A DNA stretch of 64,000 bases from Armatimonadota bacterium. Lineage in GTDB: Bacteria > Armatimonadota > Fimbriimonadia > Fimbriimonadales > Fimbriimonadaceae. Made by a program: the position numbers and the translations under genes. The notes beneath the pieces are model-generated. The model was given only the letters and a program-made list of their open reading frames with translations. It had not been told where the DNA came from and made no database searches. Location of the stretch: assembly GCA_017303935.1 (NCBI GenBank), contig JAFLBD010000001.1:310001-374000 (forward strand), read 5' to 3'. Below are positions 51,106 to 60,278 of the stretch, piece by piece. The number at the start of each line of letters is the position of its first letter. The first letter of the stretch is position 1.

Positions 51106-52185
51106 TTGTTCAAGCAGCTTGACCGCTATCTCTATCGAGAAATGCTCGCCCCACTGATCATCGGTGTGGTGTTTGTGGTCCTGCTTTTCCAGGCAAATTT
51201 GCTCATTTATCTGTACAAAGAGATGAACATGGCGGGGGTTCCGGGCAAGGCCATTGCTCAGTTCATCCTGTACAAAACCCCGGGATTTATGGTGCTGACG
51301 CTGCCCGCTGGAATGGCGCTAGCGTCGTCCTTGGCAATCTCTCGGCTCGCGCGAGAATCTGAGTTGATCGCCATGCGAGCTGGCGGCGCATCGATTCTCA
51401 GGATTTTGCGGCCCGTCTTAGTGCTCTCGATCGTCGCATCCGTCGCGAACTGGTTGATCAACGAACGAGTCGCCCCTCCGGCCGAGCTAGAAGCACGCAA
51501 GATTCAATCTGAAATCGGGGTCTTGTCGGTCATGCCAACGTTCAAGCAGAACGTGACACTAAGCCTTGCGAACAAATACACCGCGGTCTTTGGGACCGTC
51601 GAAAGGCTGCCCAACGACACAATTTCACTCACGGATATCTTGCTGATTGAGCGCCGTGCGCTGGGTGAGAACCTGGTCATCCTCGCGACAAAAGGTAGGT
51701 ATGAGGCTGGAAATTGGACATTTAGTTCGCCTCTCGCCCATGTGATTCGCGGGGCCACGGTGATGAGCACGGAAACCAAATCCGATATGGTCATCAGAGA
51801 GCCAATCAAGATTCAGCAGATGTTCTTCTCGCAGCAGAGTAATGAACAATCGACCGACGAACTTCGCGAGCTTATCAAAGTCTATCGATCTCAGCGGCGA
51901 GACGCCTCGAAGTTAGAATTCGACTACGCGTCCAAGTTCAGCGTGCCGATGGCGTGCTTTGCGTTTGCACTGATCGGAGCTTCACTTTCCGTCTGGCTCG
52001 GTCGTCGAGGTCCGTTCATCGGCGTACTCGTCAGCGTCGGCGCGGTTTGGATTTTCTTCAATCTGTTTGTGATTTCTAAGGAGATCATCGCACCAAGAGG
52101 CTGGGTGAATCCGGCTCTTGCCGCTTGGATTCCGAATCTACTACTGATTGGCGCCGGGCTATTCATCGTTCGGAGATCTGAATAA
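51106..52185 (+). CDS. LptF/LptG family lipopolysaccharide export permease
   Basis: The 359-residue protein has the six-helix YjgP/YjgQ pattern: YLYREMLAPLIIGVVFVVLL, then FMVLTLPAGMALASSLAISR, LARESELIAMRAGGASILRI, a periplasmic jellyroll (about residues 130-270) and closing helices. LptF and LptG form the transmembrane part of the LptB2FGC pump. Only one of the pair is here. The start is TTG with GAGGA just upstream. The LptD-like gene starts immediately after the stop. Confidence 0.88.
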   Translation: MFKQLDRYLYREMLAPLIIGVVFVVLLFQANLLIYLYKEMNMAGVPGKAIAQFILYKTPGFMVLTLPAGMALASSLAISRLARESELIAMRAGGASILRILRPVLVLSIVASVANWLINERVAPPAELEARKIQSEIGVLSVMPTFKQNVTLSLANKYTAVFGTVERLPNDTISLTDILLIERRALGENLVILATKGRYEAGNWTFSSPLAHVIRGATVMSTETKSDMVIREPIKIQQMFFSQQSNEQSTDELRELIKVYRSQRRDASKLEFDYASKFSVPMACFAFALIGASLSVWLGRRGPFIGVLVSVGAVWIFFNLFVISKEIIAPRGWVNPALAAWIPNLLLIGAGLFIVRRSE

Positions 52186-54426
52186 GTGGCGCGATTCTGG
52201 GCTCTAATACTGGGCGTAGGCTTCATTTGCGCTGCAAATGCTCAGATGCCTCGGCTGGATAGTGCGGTGAGAGTTGCGCTCGAAACACCCAAACCTGAGC
52301 CTCCACTAACGATCACGCCAGCCGGAACAAACAAGCTCAGCGTTAAACGGGCTGAGAATTTTGATCTTGACGGAGATAACGTCCAGCTTTCCGGCAATGT
52401 TGAGTTCACTTATGGCGAGTACACCGGGACCTGCGACGACGTCGTTGGGAACCTAAACACCGAGGAATTTACGCTGAGAGGCCATGTCAAGCTGGTCGGG
52501 CCGGACATCAGCTACGAGGGCGAGAAGATTGAAGCGAACTTCAAATCTGAGCAATTTAAATTCAAATCGGCCAAGTCAGCCCTAAAACCTGCGCTGATAC
52601 AAGGCAAGCTGAACGACGATCTGTACGTCACTGGGCAAGCGGGGGACGGTACTCAAAAGGACTTCACTCTAACCGACGGTACCGCGACGACATGCGAATA
52701 TGACGACCCGCACTACCAAATCGCGGCTAGGAGCATTCGGGTTTTGCCAGGTGATCGGATCGTGCTTCGCGATGCTCGTCTCGAACTATTGGGCAAGACA
52801 ATTCTGGGCTTGCCATACATGAGCTTTCCTCTGGGTTACACCGCGCCGCGCTATATCCCAGAAGTAGGTCAAACACGAGATGAAGGGTATTTCATCAAGA
52901 CACGATTTGGTGTTGACGTGCCTGGAGATAACCTTCTGGATGGACGCCTCGACTATATGTCAAAGCTCGGATTCGGAATTGGATCGGAGTATTTCTATCG
53001 CGCAAAAGGCCAAGATGGCGCGCTAAAGCTATACAAATTGTTCGGGCCAAACCCGAGTACAACAGCAAATCTAAACCACGTTCAGCAGATTGGAAGGCTC
53101 TCGATCAACTCCAATCTAGATTTTTCGGAGCGGAACTACCTCACGAGTCCAAAAAATACAACTTTTAACGGCAGAACTTCTCTTTCTTGGAGTCAGATTG
53201 GATCCCAAACAAGATTGACCCTGGGATATCAAGACACGAAGTCTCCGAACTTCAGGAACACAAATCAGACCGCTACCCTCAGCGACACGCGCACTTTCAA
53301 AGGCGGATTGCAGTCGAGCATTGATCTCAATTTCACCGACTACAAATCAGCCTCCACCAGCTTCAATCAGACTCGAAAGATATTGGACGTTCGGACCCGG
53401 CTAACGAAGAAATTCAAGACGATGGACGCGGAGTTGGCTTACTTGCGAACGGTCCCGATCAGTGAAATCGTGAACTTCTTCAGTGCAACAGACCAGACGC
53501 CGATGTTCACCCTCCGATCGGACACCGCTCGAATGTTCGGCTGGAAATCTTTGCCGATTCAGACCCAGTTCTCGATTGGCGAACTCGTGGATTCGATCCG
53601 AAGGCAGCCGCTCACGCGGACCGTGTTTGAAGCGATTGTCCCACAACAGAATTTGAAACTTGGCTCGTCCACTTTGAACCTTGCTGGGCGATTCAAGCAA
53701 GGTATCTACAGCGATAATACAGCGCAATTTGTCTTTGGCGCGGATGCCAATTACAATCTCCCGATAAGTAAAGGTACAGGGTTAAATATTAGATATAACT
53801 ACCTGCGTCCACAAGGATATTCCCCGCTGAGTATCGACCGAACAGGCCGAACCGATGCCTTTGGTGGGGACGTCACCATGCAGATCGGAAACCAGTTGAA
53901 GGCAGCCGTGACCGCGGGATACGACCTCTTGGCGCAAGACCGGAATTTCGAATCGAGTTGGCAAAGCGTCGGCACTCGTCTGGAGTGGAATCCGAGCAAG
54001 AATTTGTTGTTGCGGTCTAGCGCAAACTACGATACTTTCAGCCAGGTCTGGAGCAATGTTCGATTGGACCTCCAGCTCATGCAAGGTGAGACTCGGCTGT
54101 CAGTCGGCGCGAGATTCGACGGTCAACGCCACACCTGGGGGACGGTCAATTTCTACGGTGAAGGAATGCGATGGGGGCGGCTCACCACTCAGGCGCTCTT
54201 CTCATATAACGGTTACACCGAGAAGTTTGAGAGCCGGCAAGTGGCATTCCTCTACGACCTGCACTGCATGGAGGCGATTGTGGAAGTTCGGGATCAACGA
54301 ACCGGATTCCGAAACGGAACTTCGTTTGCGTTTTATCTCCGAATCAAGGCTCTGCCGTTCAAGACGCCGTTCGGATTCGGCACTCAAGGTCAAGGGTTCG
54401 GCACCGGAACAGGCACTGGATTCTAA
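52186..54426 (+). CDS. lptD: LptD-like outer-membrane LPS assembly protein
   Basis: LptD is the outer-membrane barrel that inserts lipopolysaccharide. The 746-residue protein has a signal peptide (ARFWALILGVGFICAANAQ), a LptA/OstA-type beta-jellyroll (LDGDNVQLSGNVEFTYGEYT), the link region with LGLPYMSFPLGYTAPRYIPE, which is typical of LptD, and a long C-terminal barrel with alternating aromatic strands. The last residue is Phe (FGTGTGTGF), the usual signal for barrel assembly. Start is GTG directly after the LptF/G stop. This is good evidence for an outer membrane with LPS-like lipids. Confidence 0.85.
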   Translation: MARFWALILGVGFICAANAQMPRLDSAVRVALETPKPEPPLTITPAGTNKLSVKRAENFDLDGDNVQLSGNVEFTYGEYTGTCDDVVGNLNTEEFTLRGHVKLVGPDISYEGEKIEANFKSEQFKFKSAKSALKPALIQGKLNDDLYVTGQAGDGTQKDFTLTDGTATTCEYDDPHYQIAARSIRVLPGDRIVLRDARLELLGKTILGLPYMSFPLGYTAPRYIPEVGQTRDEGYFIKTRFGVDVPGDNLLDGRLDYMSKLGFGIGSEYFYRAKGQDGALKLYKLFGPNPSTTANLNHVQQIGRLSINSNLDFSERNYLTSPKNTTFNGRTSLSWSQIGSQTRLTLGYQDTKSPNFRNTNQTATLSDTRTFKGGLQSSIDLNFTDYKSASTSFNQTRKILDVRTRLTKKFKTMDAELAYLRTVPISEIVNFFSATDQTPMFTLRSDTARMFGWKSLPIQTQFSIGELVDSIRRQPLTRTVFEAIVPQQNLKLGSSTLNLAGRFKQGIYSDNTAQFVFGADANYNLPISKGTGLNIRYNYLRPQGYSPLSIDRTGRTDAFGGDVTMQIGNQLKAAVTAGYDLLAQDRNFESSWQSVGTRLEWNPSKNLLLRSSANYDTFSQVWSNVRLDLQLMQGETRLSVGARFDGQRHTWGTVNFYGEGMRWGRLTTQALFSYNGYTEKFESRQVAFLYDLHCMEAIVEVRDQRTGFRNGTSFAFYLRIKALPFKTPFGFGTQGQGFGTGTGTGF

Positions 54427-54487
54427 TTGATAACGGAAAAGCCAATTTTTTCACGATAGAAATTTGGAGCGGGAAGGCTTTGAATCG

Positions 54488-54493
54488 TAAGAT
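54488..54493 (+). promoter_or_regulatory. -10 element for leaderless transcription of the 54500 gene
   Basis: TAAGAT ends 6 bases before ATG at 54500; no ribosome-binding site is between. Confidence 0.45.
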
Positions 54494-54499
54494 AGCGAT

Positions 54500-55660
54500 A
54501 TGAAGTTGCGCTCTTTCTTATGTTTGGCATTAGTCGCCGGGTCAATTGGTTTTGCAAACGCCCAAGTGATCTACGAAGACGACTTCACGACCGGAGCAAA
54601 CCGTAGCGCTCTTTCGCCCCTCCACAACACGGCTGTGCCATTTGGAAGTGGCGCAGGAGCACCCTGGAGCGTAGAAACAGTGTTCGGAACGGGGAATCTG
54701 CTGTTCGGGAATGGCGCGAATGCTGGCCGGGTGCAGCCGACAGCCGGGCACCACTCGGAGGTTGCTTATCTTCCATTCACGCCAAATGGCACGGCATGCT
54801 ATAAGGTGAGTTTGGACATGCATCTGCCAGCAACGGGAGGTCCGGTGAATACTGCTGCTGTTGGTTTCTTTAATAACAGTGGCGGTTGGGTTTGGACCGG
54901 TCGGACATTGCTTAACACTCGTGCAGAAGGTCTCGAACTTCAATTGGGCGGCACCCCTCCGGGCGACGTCCTCCAAAAGTTTGCGTGGACCGGTTTCGAT
55001 GAGTATTTGCCCCGAAACTATGGGCTTATCTACGATTCTGAAAACCAGGAAGCCTATCTCACAATCAATGACCAGATTTGGATGGGACCTACAAACGTCA
55101 GCTACTTCCAGCCAGGAGATGTCACCCGTGTTGGATTCTATCGAGACAACGACTGCAACACTCAGAGCTGGTTTGACAATTTCAAGTTTGAAGAAGTCGA
55201 TGTCCCGCGCACCTACAAGGGCACGATCGATATTCCGAACTTTGCCGGGCCAGATGCTTGGGCAAGTAGCTATGAAGCGCAAATCAAGGACGACAATGGC
55301 AACTGGTTAGGTGGTCTTGGTGGTGGACTCGTTGGGTTCGATTGGACATTCCGATTCATGGGAGACTGGATGACTCCTGGACAGCAATATTGGCTGTACT
55401 TCCGAAGCGATACATCGCTCTACAACCGAATCGCTTTTACACTTTTGCCTTCAGGAATGACCACCATCGGAACGATTACATTGACCATTGGTGATGTCGA
55501 TCGAGATGGCGAAATCGGGGCTGCTGATTTTGACGCTGTGGTCTCGCGATTTGGCGATTCGACAAGCGACCCAGTGGATGTGGATCGAGATGGAGAAGTC
55601 GGTTCGTCAGATTTTGATATCGTCGTTCAAAATTACGGTGCAGAAGGATTCATCCCTTAA
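54500..55660 (+). CDS. Secreted protein with dockerin-like tail
   Basis: The 386-residue protein has a signal peptide (MKLRSFLCLALVAGSIGFAN) and a beta-sandwich (about residues 25-240) of lectin- or LamG-like look: YEDDFTTGANRSALSPLHNT, then TACYKVSLDMHLPATGG and RNYGLIYDSENQEAYLTIND. An Ig-like module of about 90 residues follows, and the last 50 hold two dockerin-like repeats, GDVDRDGEIGAADFDAVVSR and VDVDRDGEVGSSDFDIVVQN. The same tail occurs at 34441 and 36345. Ligand unknown. The gene has a TAAGAT element 6 bases upstream. Confidence 0.85.
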   Translation: MKLRSFLCLALVAGSIGFANAQVIYEDDFTTGANRSALSPLHNTAVPFGSGAGAPWSVETVFGTGNLLFGNGANAGRVQPTAGHHSEVAYLPFTPNGTACYKVSLDMHLPATGGPVNTAAVGFFNNSGGWVWTGRTLLNTRAEGLELQLGGTPPGDVLQKFAWTGFDEYLPRNYGLIYDSENQEAYLTINDQIWMGPTNVSYFQPGDVTRVGFYRDNDCNTQSWFDNFKFEEVDVPRTYKGTIDIPNFAGPDAWASSYEAQIKDDNGNWLGGLGGGLVGFDWTFRFMGDWMTPGQQYWLYFRSDTSLYNRIAFTLLPSGMTTIGTITLTIGDVDRDGEIGAADFDAVVSRFGDSTSDPVDVDRDGEVGSSDFDIVVQNYGAEGFIP

Positions 55661-55692
55661 CAAAAAAATAGAAAACGCATATCAATTCATTC

Positions 55693-55714
55693 GGGTGAGG
55701 CAACTGCCTCACCC
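55693..55714 (+). terminator. Rho-independent terminator after the 54500 gene
   Basis: GGGTGAGGC pairs with GCCTCACCC over a four-base loop, followed by ATATTTTT. It is 32 bases after the stop and before the rdgB promoter. Confidence 0.82.
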
Positions 55715-55725
55715 ATATTTTTGGA

Positions 55726-55731
55726 TATCCT
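55726..55731 (+). promoter_or_regulatory. -10-like element before rdgB
   Basis: TATCCT ends 7 bases before ATG at 55739, with no ribosome-binding site, consistent with leaderless transcription. It lies directly after the terminator of the previous gene. Confidence 0.4.
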
Positions 55732-55738
55732 GGTTGCC

Positions 55739-56350
55739 ATGAAGCTTGTCATCGCGACTCATAACCGGAAAAAAGCTGGAGAAATGGTGCAGATTCTGCA
55801 GGGCCGGTTCCCAAACGTGAAAATCGAGACGCTGGCAGACTTTAATGGTGCTCCTGAACCAGATGAAACAGGAACCACATATCAGGAGAACGCAGCGATC
55901 AAGGCCGAGAGTGCGTGCGATTTCACCGGGGAGTGGTGCTTGGCGGATGATGCGGGCTTAGAGATAGATGCGATGAACGGCGAACCCGGACTTTATAGCA
56001 AGCGGTTTGCTGGAGAAGAAACACCGTTCCCTGAAAAGATGAAAGTGATTTTGGACCGACTCAGCGAAACACCTGATCCACAAAGGTCAGCACGATTTCG
56101 ATGTGCAATCGCACTTGCAAGACCCGGACACCCGACAAAACTCTTTGAATCTACATGCGAAGGGATGATCGCCGCAAGCCCGAGCGGGGCGGGCGGATTC
56201 GGATACGATCCAATCTTCTGGTTGCCGGAACAGAACTGCACTATGGCCGACCTGACTGCTGATCAGAAGCATGCCATCAGTCATCGCGGCAAGGTTTTGC
56301 GAGAATTCTCGGCTTGGTTAGAAGCTGAGTTGGCATCGCCAGCAGGCTAA
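55739..56350 (+). CDS. rdgB: XTP/dITP pyrophosphatase (RdgB/HAM1)
   Basis: The enzyme removes non-canonical purine nucleotides (XTP, ITP, dITP) and keeps them out of DNA. The 203-residue protein begins KLVIATHNRKKAGEMVQILQ and has ENAAIKAESACDFTGEWCLADDAGLEIDAM (quoted in pieces: ENAAIKAESA, LADDAGLEID), then GFGYDPIFWLPEQNCTMADL and ISHRGKVLREF, all typical. ATG at 55739 is the normal family start; an ATG at 55721 adds six residues. Confidence 0.94.
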   Translation: MKLVIATHNRKKAGEMVQILQGRFPNVKIETLADFNGAPEPDETGTTYQENAAIKAESACDFTGEWCLADDAGLEIDAMNGEPGLYSKRFAGEETPFPEKMKVILDRLSETPDPQRSARFRCAIALARPGHPTKLFESTCEGMIAASPSGAGGFGYDPIFWLPEQNCTMADLTADQKHAISHRGKVLREFSAWLEAELASPAG

Positions 56351-56374
56351 AAACGGATATAGTTACAAGTGGCC

Positions 56375-57826
56375 ATGAATTGGACATCACTGCTGAATCT
56401 TTTGAGCGACAAGTTTGGATTGGGTGCCAAATCCGGCGACTTTTTGGACGAGATCATTTACATCATCCGCCATTCTGAGGGTGGCGCCGACGGATTTTAT
56501 GCGCGTGTTCGAACGATGGGTTTTGGTTCGATGCTCCAACGCTGGCTCGATGGCTCGAACTTCGATGGGATAAGCAGCGGTGGTGCTGCGCAGCTCTTTG
56601 GAGTCGACAATATGCGGCGAGTTGGCGAGCTCTTCGGATTGTCTTCCGAGCGAGCTAATCAGATTTCAGGTTCGATTCTGCCATTTTTGACACGCGCTAT
56701 CGGTGTGAACGGATCGCTTCCAGAAGGCGACGACCTGGACAAAAAGTTCATCGCGCTCAAGAGCCAGTCGAATACTACGGTTGCGGCAGTCGCGGCGCCA
56801 AGTGTAGCTTCGGCAGCAAATTCTGGTGCCGTTCTGAAATCGGATTTCCCCCCTGTGTTTGGCTTGATCGCCGCTGGCACGATCCTGTTTTTGCTCGCAG
56901 GCTCCTTCTTTAGCGGTCAAAAGCCGGCAGAGGTTCATAGCGAACCAGCCCATGATTCTGCAAAGGTCGAACATTCCTCAGTCGAGGGCGCAGCCCATTC
57001 AGTCAAGCCGGCTATCGAATCTCACGAAACTGCTAAGGTCGTCGACCCTGTGCTGTTGATATCGAAAACTAGCGATGGCATCCAGGTTCGAGGCCTGATG
57101 GAAGCTGGTCAGCAAAAGATTCTAGAAGAGCAAGCGAAAGCTCAATTCGGCGAAGCAAAAATCCAAGGCACATTGAACGTTGGCGCAGATTCTGGTTTGT
57201 TCAGTTGGTTCGAAAATAGTTCGCAAATTCTCGCACTCTTGAACTCAAAGGCGACACAGATTTACGCTGAGGGCAAAAAGTTAGCGATTACCGGCAATTG
57301 GTCGAATTCCGAAGAGGAATCGCTCAGAGCAAAATTGGCCGGTTTGGTCGGACCAGATTGTGAGCTCGACCTTACGAAGGCGTTCCAAGGATTGCCTGCC
57401 TCGACCCCAGCGCGCAGCGAAGCTGCAGCGAACGCCGCTCTTTCGAACCTAGAAGAGGGATTCACTGCAGAAGAATTGGTCGCAGCTCTCAACCTTTGCG
57501 TCATCAATTTCAACACGGGTAGCGCGACGATAAGCCCTACCAGCATGAGCCTACTCAAGAGGGCCGCAGAAGCCATGAAAAAGGCTCCGGCTGGAACTCG
57601 AATAGAAGTCGGCGGGCACACGGACAGCGTCGGTAACCCAGGATTGAATCTAAATTTGTCGACCGCTCGCGCGCAGGCCGTGGTCAAAACCCTGAAGGGG
57701 CTAGGGGTTTCTCCTCGAATGCTCGATTTCAAGGGCTACGGCTCCGCCAAACCGGTGAAGGACAACGGGACTCCTGCGGGCCGCGCCGCAAATCGCCGCA
57801 TGGAATTCACCCTAATCAATCCGTGA
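56375..57826 (+). CDS. YidB-like/OmpA fusion protein
   Basis: The 483-residue protein has an N-terminal YidB/DUF937-like domain (about residues 1-125: GADGFYARVRTMGFGSMLQR, then ISSGGAAQLFGVDNMRRVGE and LPFLTRAIGVNGSLP), a single membrane helix near residue 165 (FGLIAAGTILFLLAGSFF), a middle region resembling tandem BON domains and a C-terminal OmpA domain that binds peptidoglycan: INFNTGSATISPTSM, GGHTDSVGNPGLNLNLSTAR, and a final NRRMEFTL. GTG at 56369 is a possible start, with TATAGT 5 bases upstream of it. DusB follows with a 4-base overlap. Confidence 0.8.
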   Translation: MNWTSLLNLLSDKFGLGAKSGDFLDEIIYIIRHSEGGADGFYARVRTMGFGSMLQRWLDGSNFDGISSGGAAQLFGVDNMRRVGELFGLSSERANQISGSILPFLTRAIGVNGSLPEGDDLDKKFIALKSQSNTTVAAVAAPSVASAANSGAVLKSDFPPVFGLIAAGTILFLLAGSFFSGQKPAEVHSEPAHDSAKVEHSSVEGAAHSVKPAIESHETAKVVDPVLLISKTSDGIQVRGLMEAGQQKILEEQAKAQFGEAKIQGTLNVGADSGLFSWFENSSQILALLNSKATQIYAEGKKLAITGNWSNSEEESLRAKLAGLVGPDCELDLTKAFQGLPASTPARSEAAANAALSNLEEGFTAEELVAALNLCVINFNTGSATISPTSMSLLKRAAEAMKKAPAGTRIEVGGHTDSVGNPGLNLNLSTARAQAVVKTLKGLGVSPRMLDFKGYGSAKPVKDNGTPAGRAANRRMEFTLINP

Positions 57827-58845
57827 CCGTGTTCCACGTCGGCGAGGTGCCGATTTCCAACCGACTGATACTCGCACCGATGGAGGATGTGAGTAACCTG
57901 CCGTTTCGCTTGATCGCCAAAGAGATCGGCGGTCCCGGGTTGATGTTCACTGAGTTTGTCAGTGCGATGGCGATACACTATAAGGCGAAAAAGACCTATA
58001 AAAAGCTGCGTATTCATCCGCTCGAACGACCGCTAGGCATTCAGATTTTTGGCGGTGAGGTCGCGTCGATGGTCGAAACGGCTCAAATCTGCGAAGAAGC
58101 CGGCTGCGATATTTTGGATATCAACATGGGATGTTGGGTACCAAAGGTCTGCAAGACTGGGGCCGGTGCTGCTCTGCTCAAGAATCCTGATCTGGCGGTA
58201 GAAATCGTTTCATCAGTAGTTAATGCAGTGAAGATTCCGGTAACTGTCAAGGTGCGAGCTGGGTGGGACTGGTCGTTGTTTGCCGCGCCAGAACTTGCCG
58301 AGCGGTTCCAAGATGTCGGTGTGAAAATGATCACACTGCACGCTAGGTTTGCCAAGCAAGGTCTAGATGGTCAAGCCGATTGGAACTTGATCCGGGCTAT
58401 GCGTGAGCGGGTCAAAATTCCTTTGATCGGCAATGGCGATGTCAAAACTCCGGACGATGCGCTCCGGATGTTATCCGAGACAGGGTGCGACGGCGTGATG
58501 GTTGGTCGGGCCGCGATCAGCAATCCTTGGGCGTTACAACGGATCGATGACGCCCTTGAGGGTCGGCCTATTTCCGCATTGCCAACCATCGACGAGCGTA
58601 TCAAAGTGGCGTTGCATCACCTCAAGCTGATGATCGACTACGAGTCTCATGAGGAAGACCCGAAGAGCACGATGCCCGCTGAGCAACGCGCGGTGCGCCA
58701 TCTTCGAGGACAGCTCCCGATGTACATTAAGAGCGAGCCCGGCGCGGCAGAAGCACGCAAAGCGTTGACCCAATGCAACTCCTACTCCGAAGTAGAGAGC
58801 CTGTTGCACGAATTCGCGCACAGAATCAATGCCGGAGTAAGTTGA
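57823..58845 (+). CDS. dusB: tRNA-dihydrouridine synthase (DusB family)
   Basis: The flavoenzyme reduces uridines in tRNA D-loops. The 340-residue protein has the TIM-barrel start NRLILAPMEDVSNLPFRLIA, GIQIFGGEVASMVETAQICE, DINMGCWVPKVCKTGAGAAL (with the catalytic Cys), VTVKVRAGWD, ITLHARFAKQG and IPLIGNGDVKTPDDAL, ending with GVMVGRAAISNPW. Start GTG overlaps the OmpA-family gene. The end overlaps the opposing MBL gene by 20 bases. Confidence 0.93.
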   Translation: MTVFHVGEVPISNRLILAPMEDVSNLPFRLIAKEIGGPGLMFTEFVSAMAIHYKAKKTYKKLRIHPLERPLGIQIFGGEVASMVETAQICEEAGCDILDINMGCWVPKVCKTGAGAALLKNPDLAVEIVSSVVNAVKIPVTVKVRAGWDWSLFAAPELAERFQDVGVKMITLHARFAKQGLDGQADWNLIRAMRERVKIPLIGNGDVKTPDDALRMLSETGCDGVMVGRAAISNPWALQRIDDALEGRPISALPTIDERIKVALHHLKLMIDYESHEEDPKSTMPAEQRAVRHLRGQLPMYIKSEPGAAEARKALTQCNSYSEVESLLHEFAHRINAGVS

Positions 58846-60217
58846 CGGTCTGTCCGTGCGATGGGATTATCACTTCCCAGCCAAGTTCTGTTCGGATCTT
58901 TTCTGCAAGAACTTCTTGAGCTGGCGGCTCCCCATGCACGATGAAGGTCATTTTCGGCGGCGTTTGGAATCCTCGTAGCCAGTTCATGATCTCACCTTGA
59001 TCGGCATGTGCGGAAAGCGAATTTAGCTTGTCAACTTGCGCGCGAACTTCGATGTCTTGACCATGAATGCTCACCGTCGGTGAACCTTCCAACAGTTCCC
59101 GGCCCAGCGTGCCTTCACCTTGATAGCCCGTAAAGAGCACCAACGTATTCTCCTTTCCGAGTCGGTTCTTGAGGTGGTGGACGATTCGGCCGCCGTTGGC
59201 CATTCCGCTTCCAGCGATCACCATCATCGGCCCGTTCATCGAATTGATCGCCTTGCTTTGGTTCTTGTCCCGAACCAGCACGAGTCCATCCGGGGACATT
59301 GGATCGTCGCCTTCGTCCAATCGAATCTTCATGTCGCGGTCCTGATCTTCTGTGGTCTTGGCGTACAGTTCGGTCGCGCTGACGGCCATTGGGGAGTCCA
59401 AGTAGATCGGGAGTTTTGGCAGACTGCCTTCGCGTTGAAGTTCATTGATGAAGTAAAGCAACTCCTGGGTTCGACCGATGCTGAAGCTCGGAATCAGAAC
59501 GACCATATGCTCTCTGACCGCACGAGTCATGATTTCTCGTAGCCTTCCGATAGTGTCCTCTTGGGCGTGGAATCTGTCGCCATACGTGCTTTCCACGACC
59601 AAGAAGTCGGCTCCCGAAACCATCTCTGGGTCCCGAATAATTGGCGTATCGAATCGCCCCAAATCGCCCCCCATCAAGAGAGTTTCACCGCTCGCCAACG
59701 TAATCTTTGCGTACGCAGAACCCAAAATGTGACCTGCAGGAATGAACTCGAATCGGCATCCGCCCGGTGCCGCGGTCTCCTCAAAATAGTGGACCGGCCG
59801 CATCAACTTGAGGACTTCAAACGCGTCTGCCTCGGTGTATAGCGGAAGTGCGGGCTGGTGCGACGAAGTGAGATGCTTGTTGTGGTACTTCGCCTCTTCT
59901 TCTTGCAGCCTACCGCTATCTGGCAAGCTGAATCGGCTGATACCAATCGTGCCCGGCGTTGCATAGATCGGGCCCTTGAAACCGTCTCGGATCAACTTTG
60001 GAAGCAAGCCGATGTGGTCGATATGTGCATGGGTGACGATGACCGCATCAATCTCGGTTGGATCGAATCCAAATGGCTCCCAGTTTCGCTCTCGCAGAGC
60101 TCGGCCTCCTTGAAACAGTCCGCAATCGATCAGGATTTTCTTGCCAGACGTTGTGAGTAAATGCTTGCTACCGGTGACCGTTTGCGCCGCACCATAAAAG
60201 CCGAGTGTATGAGACAT
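58826..60217 (-). CDS. MBL-fold beta-CASP RNA hydrolase
   Basis: The 463-residue protein has the metallo-beta-lactamase core (IVTHAHIDHIGLLP, LMGGDLGRFDTPI, PAGHILGSAY) and a beta-CASP insert (VLIPSFSIGRTQELLYFINE), closing with the RMMBL-type VDKLNSLSAHADQGEIMNWL and VHGEPPAQEVLA. These are RNA-cleaving enzymes related to CPSF73 and YSH1-like bacterial nucleases. The TAGAAT element 6 bases before the start (60224-60229 on the plus strand) supports the ATG. It probably acts in RNA processing. Confidence 0.92.
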   Translation of the reverse strand: MSHTLGFYGAAQTVTGSKHLLTTSGKKILIDCGLFQGGRALRERNWEPFGFDPTEIDAVIVTHAHIDHIGLLPKLIRDGFKGPIYATPGTIGISRFSLPDSGRLQEEEAKYHNKHLTSSHQPALPLYTEADAFEVLKLMRPVHYFEETAAPGGCRFEFIPAGHILGSAYAKITLASGETLLMGGDLGRFDTPIIRDPEMVSGADFLVVESTYGDRFHAQEDTIGRLREIMTRAVREHMVVLIPSFSIGRTQELLYFINELQREGSLPKLPIYLDSPMAVSATELYAKTTEDQDRDMKIRLDEGDDPMSPDGLVLVRDKNQSKAINSMNGPMMVIAGSGMANGGRIVHHLKNRLGKENTLVLFTGYQGEGTLGRELLEGSPTVSIHGQDIEVRAQVDKLNSLSAHADQGEIMNWLRGFQTPPKMTFIVHGEPPAQEVLAEKIRTELGWEVIIPSHGQTVNLLRH

Positions 60218-60223
60218 ACCTGA

Positions 60224-60229
60224 ATTCTA
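60224..60229 (-). promoter_or_regulatory. -10 element for leaderless MBL-gene transcription
   Basis: On the minus strand TAGAAT is followed by six bases and then ATG at 60217. There is no ribosome-binding site. Confidence 0.45.
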
Positions 60230-60278
60230 TTCGACATCTGGTTTTGCGCGCCGAAATGAGCCAAAATGTTGAAAAGCC

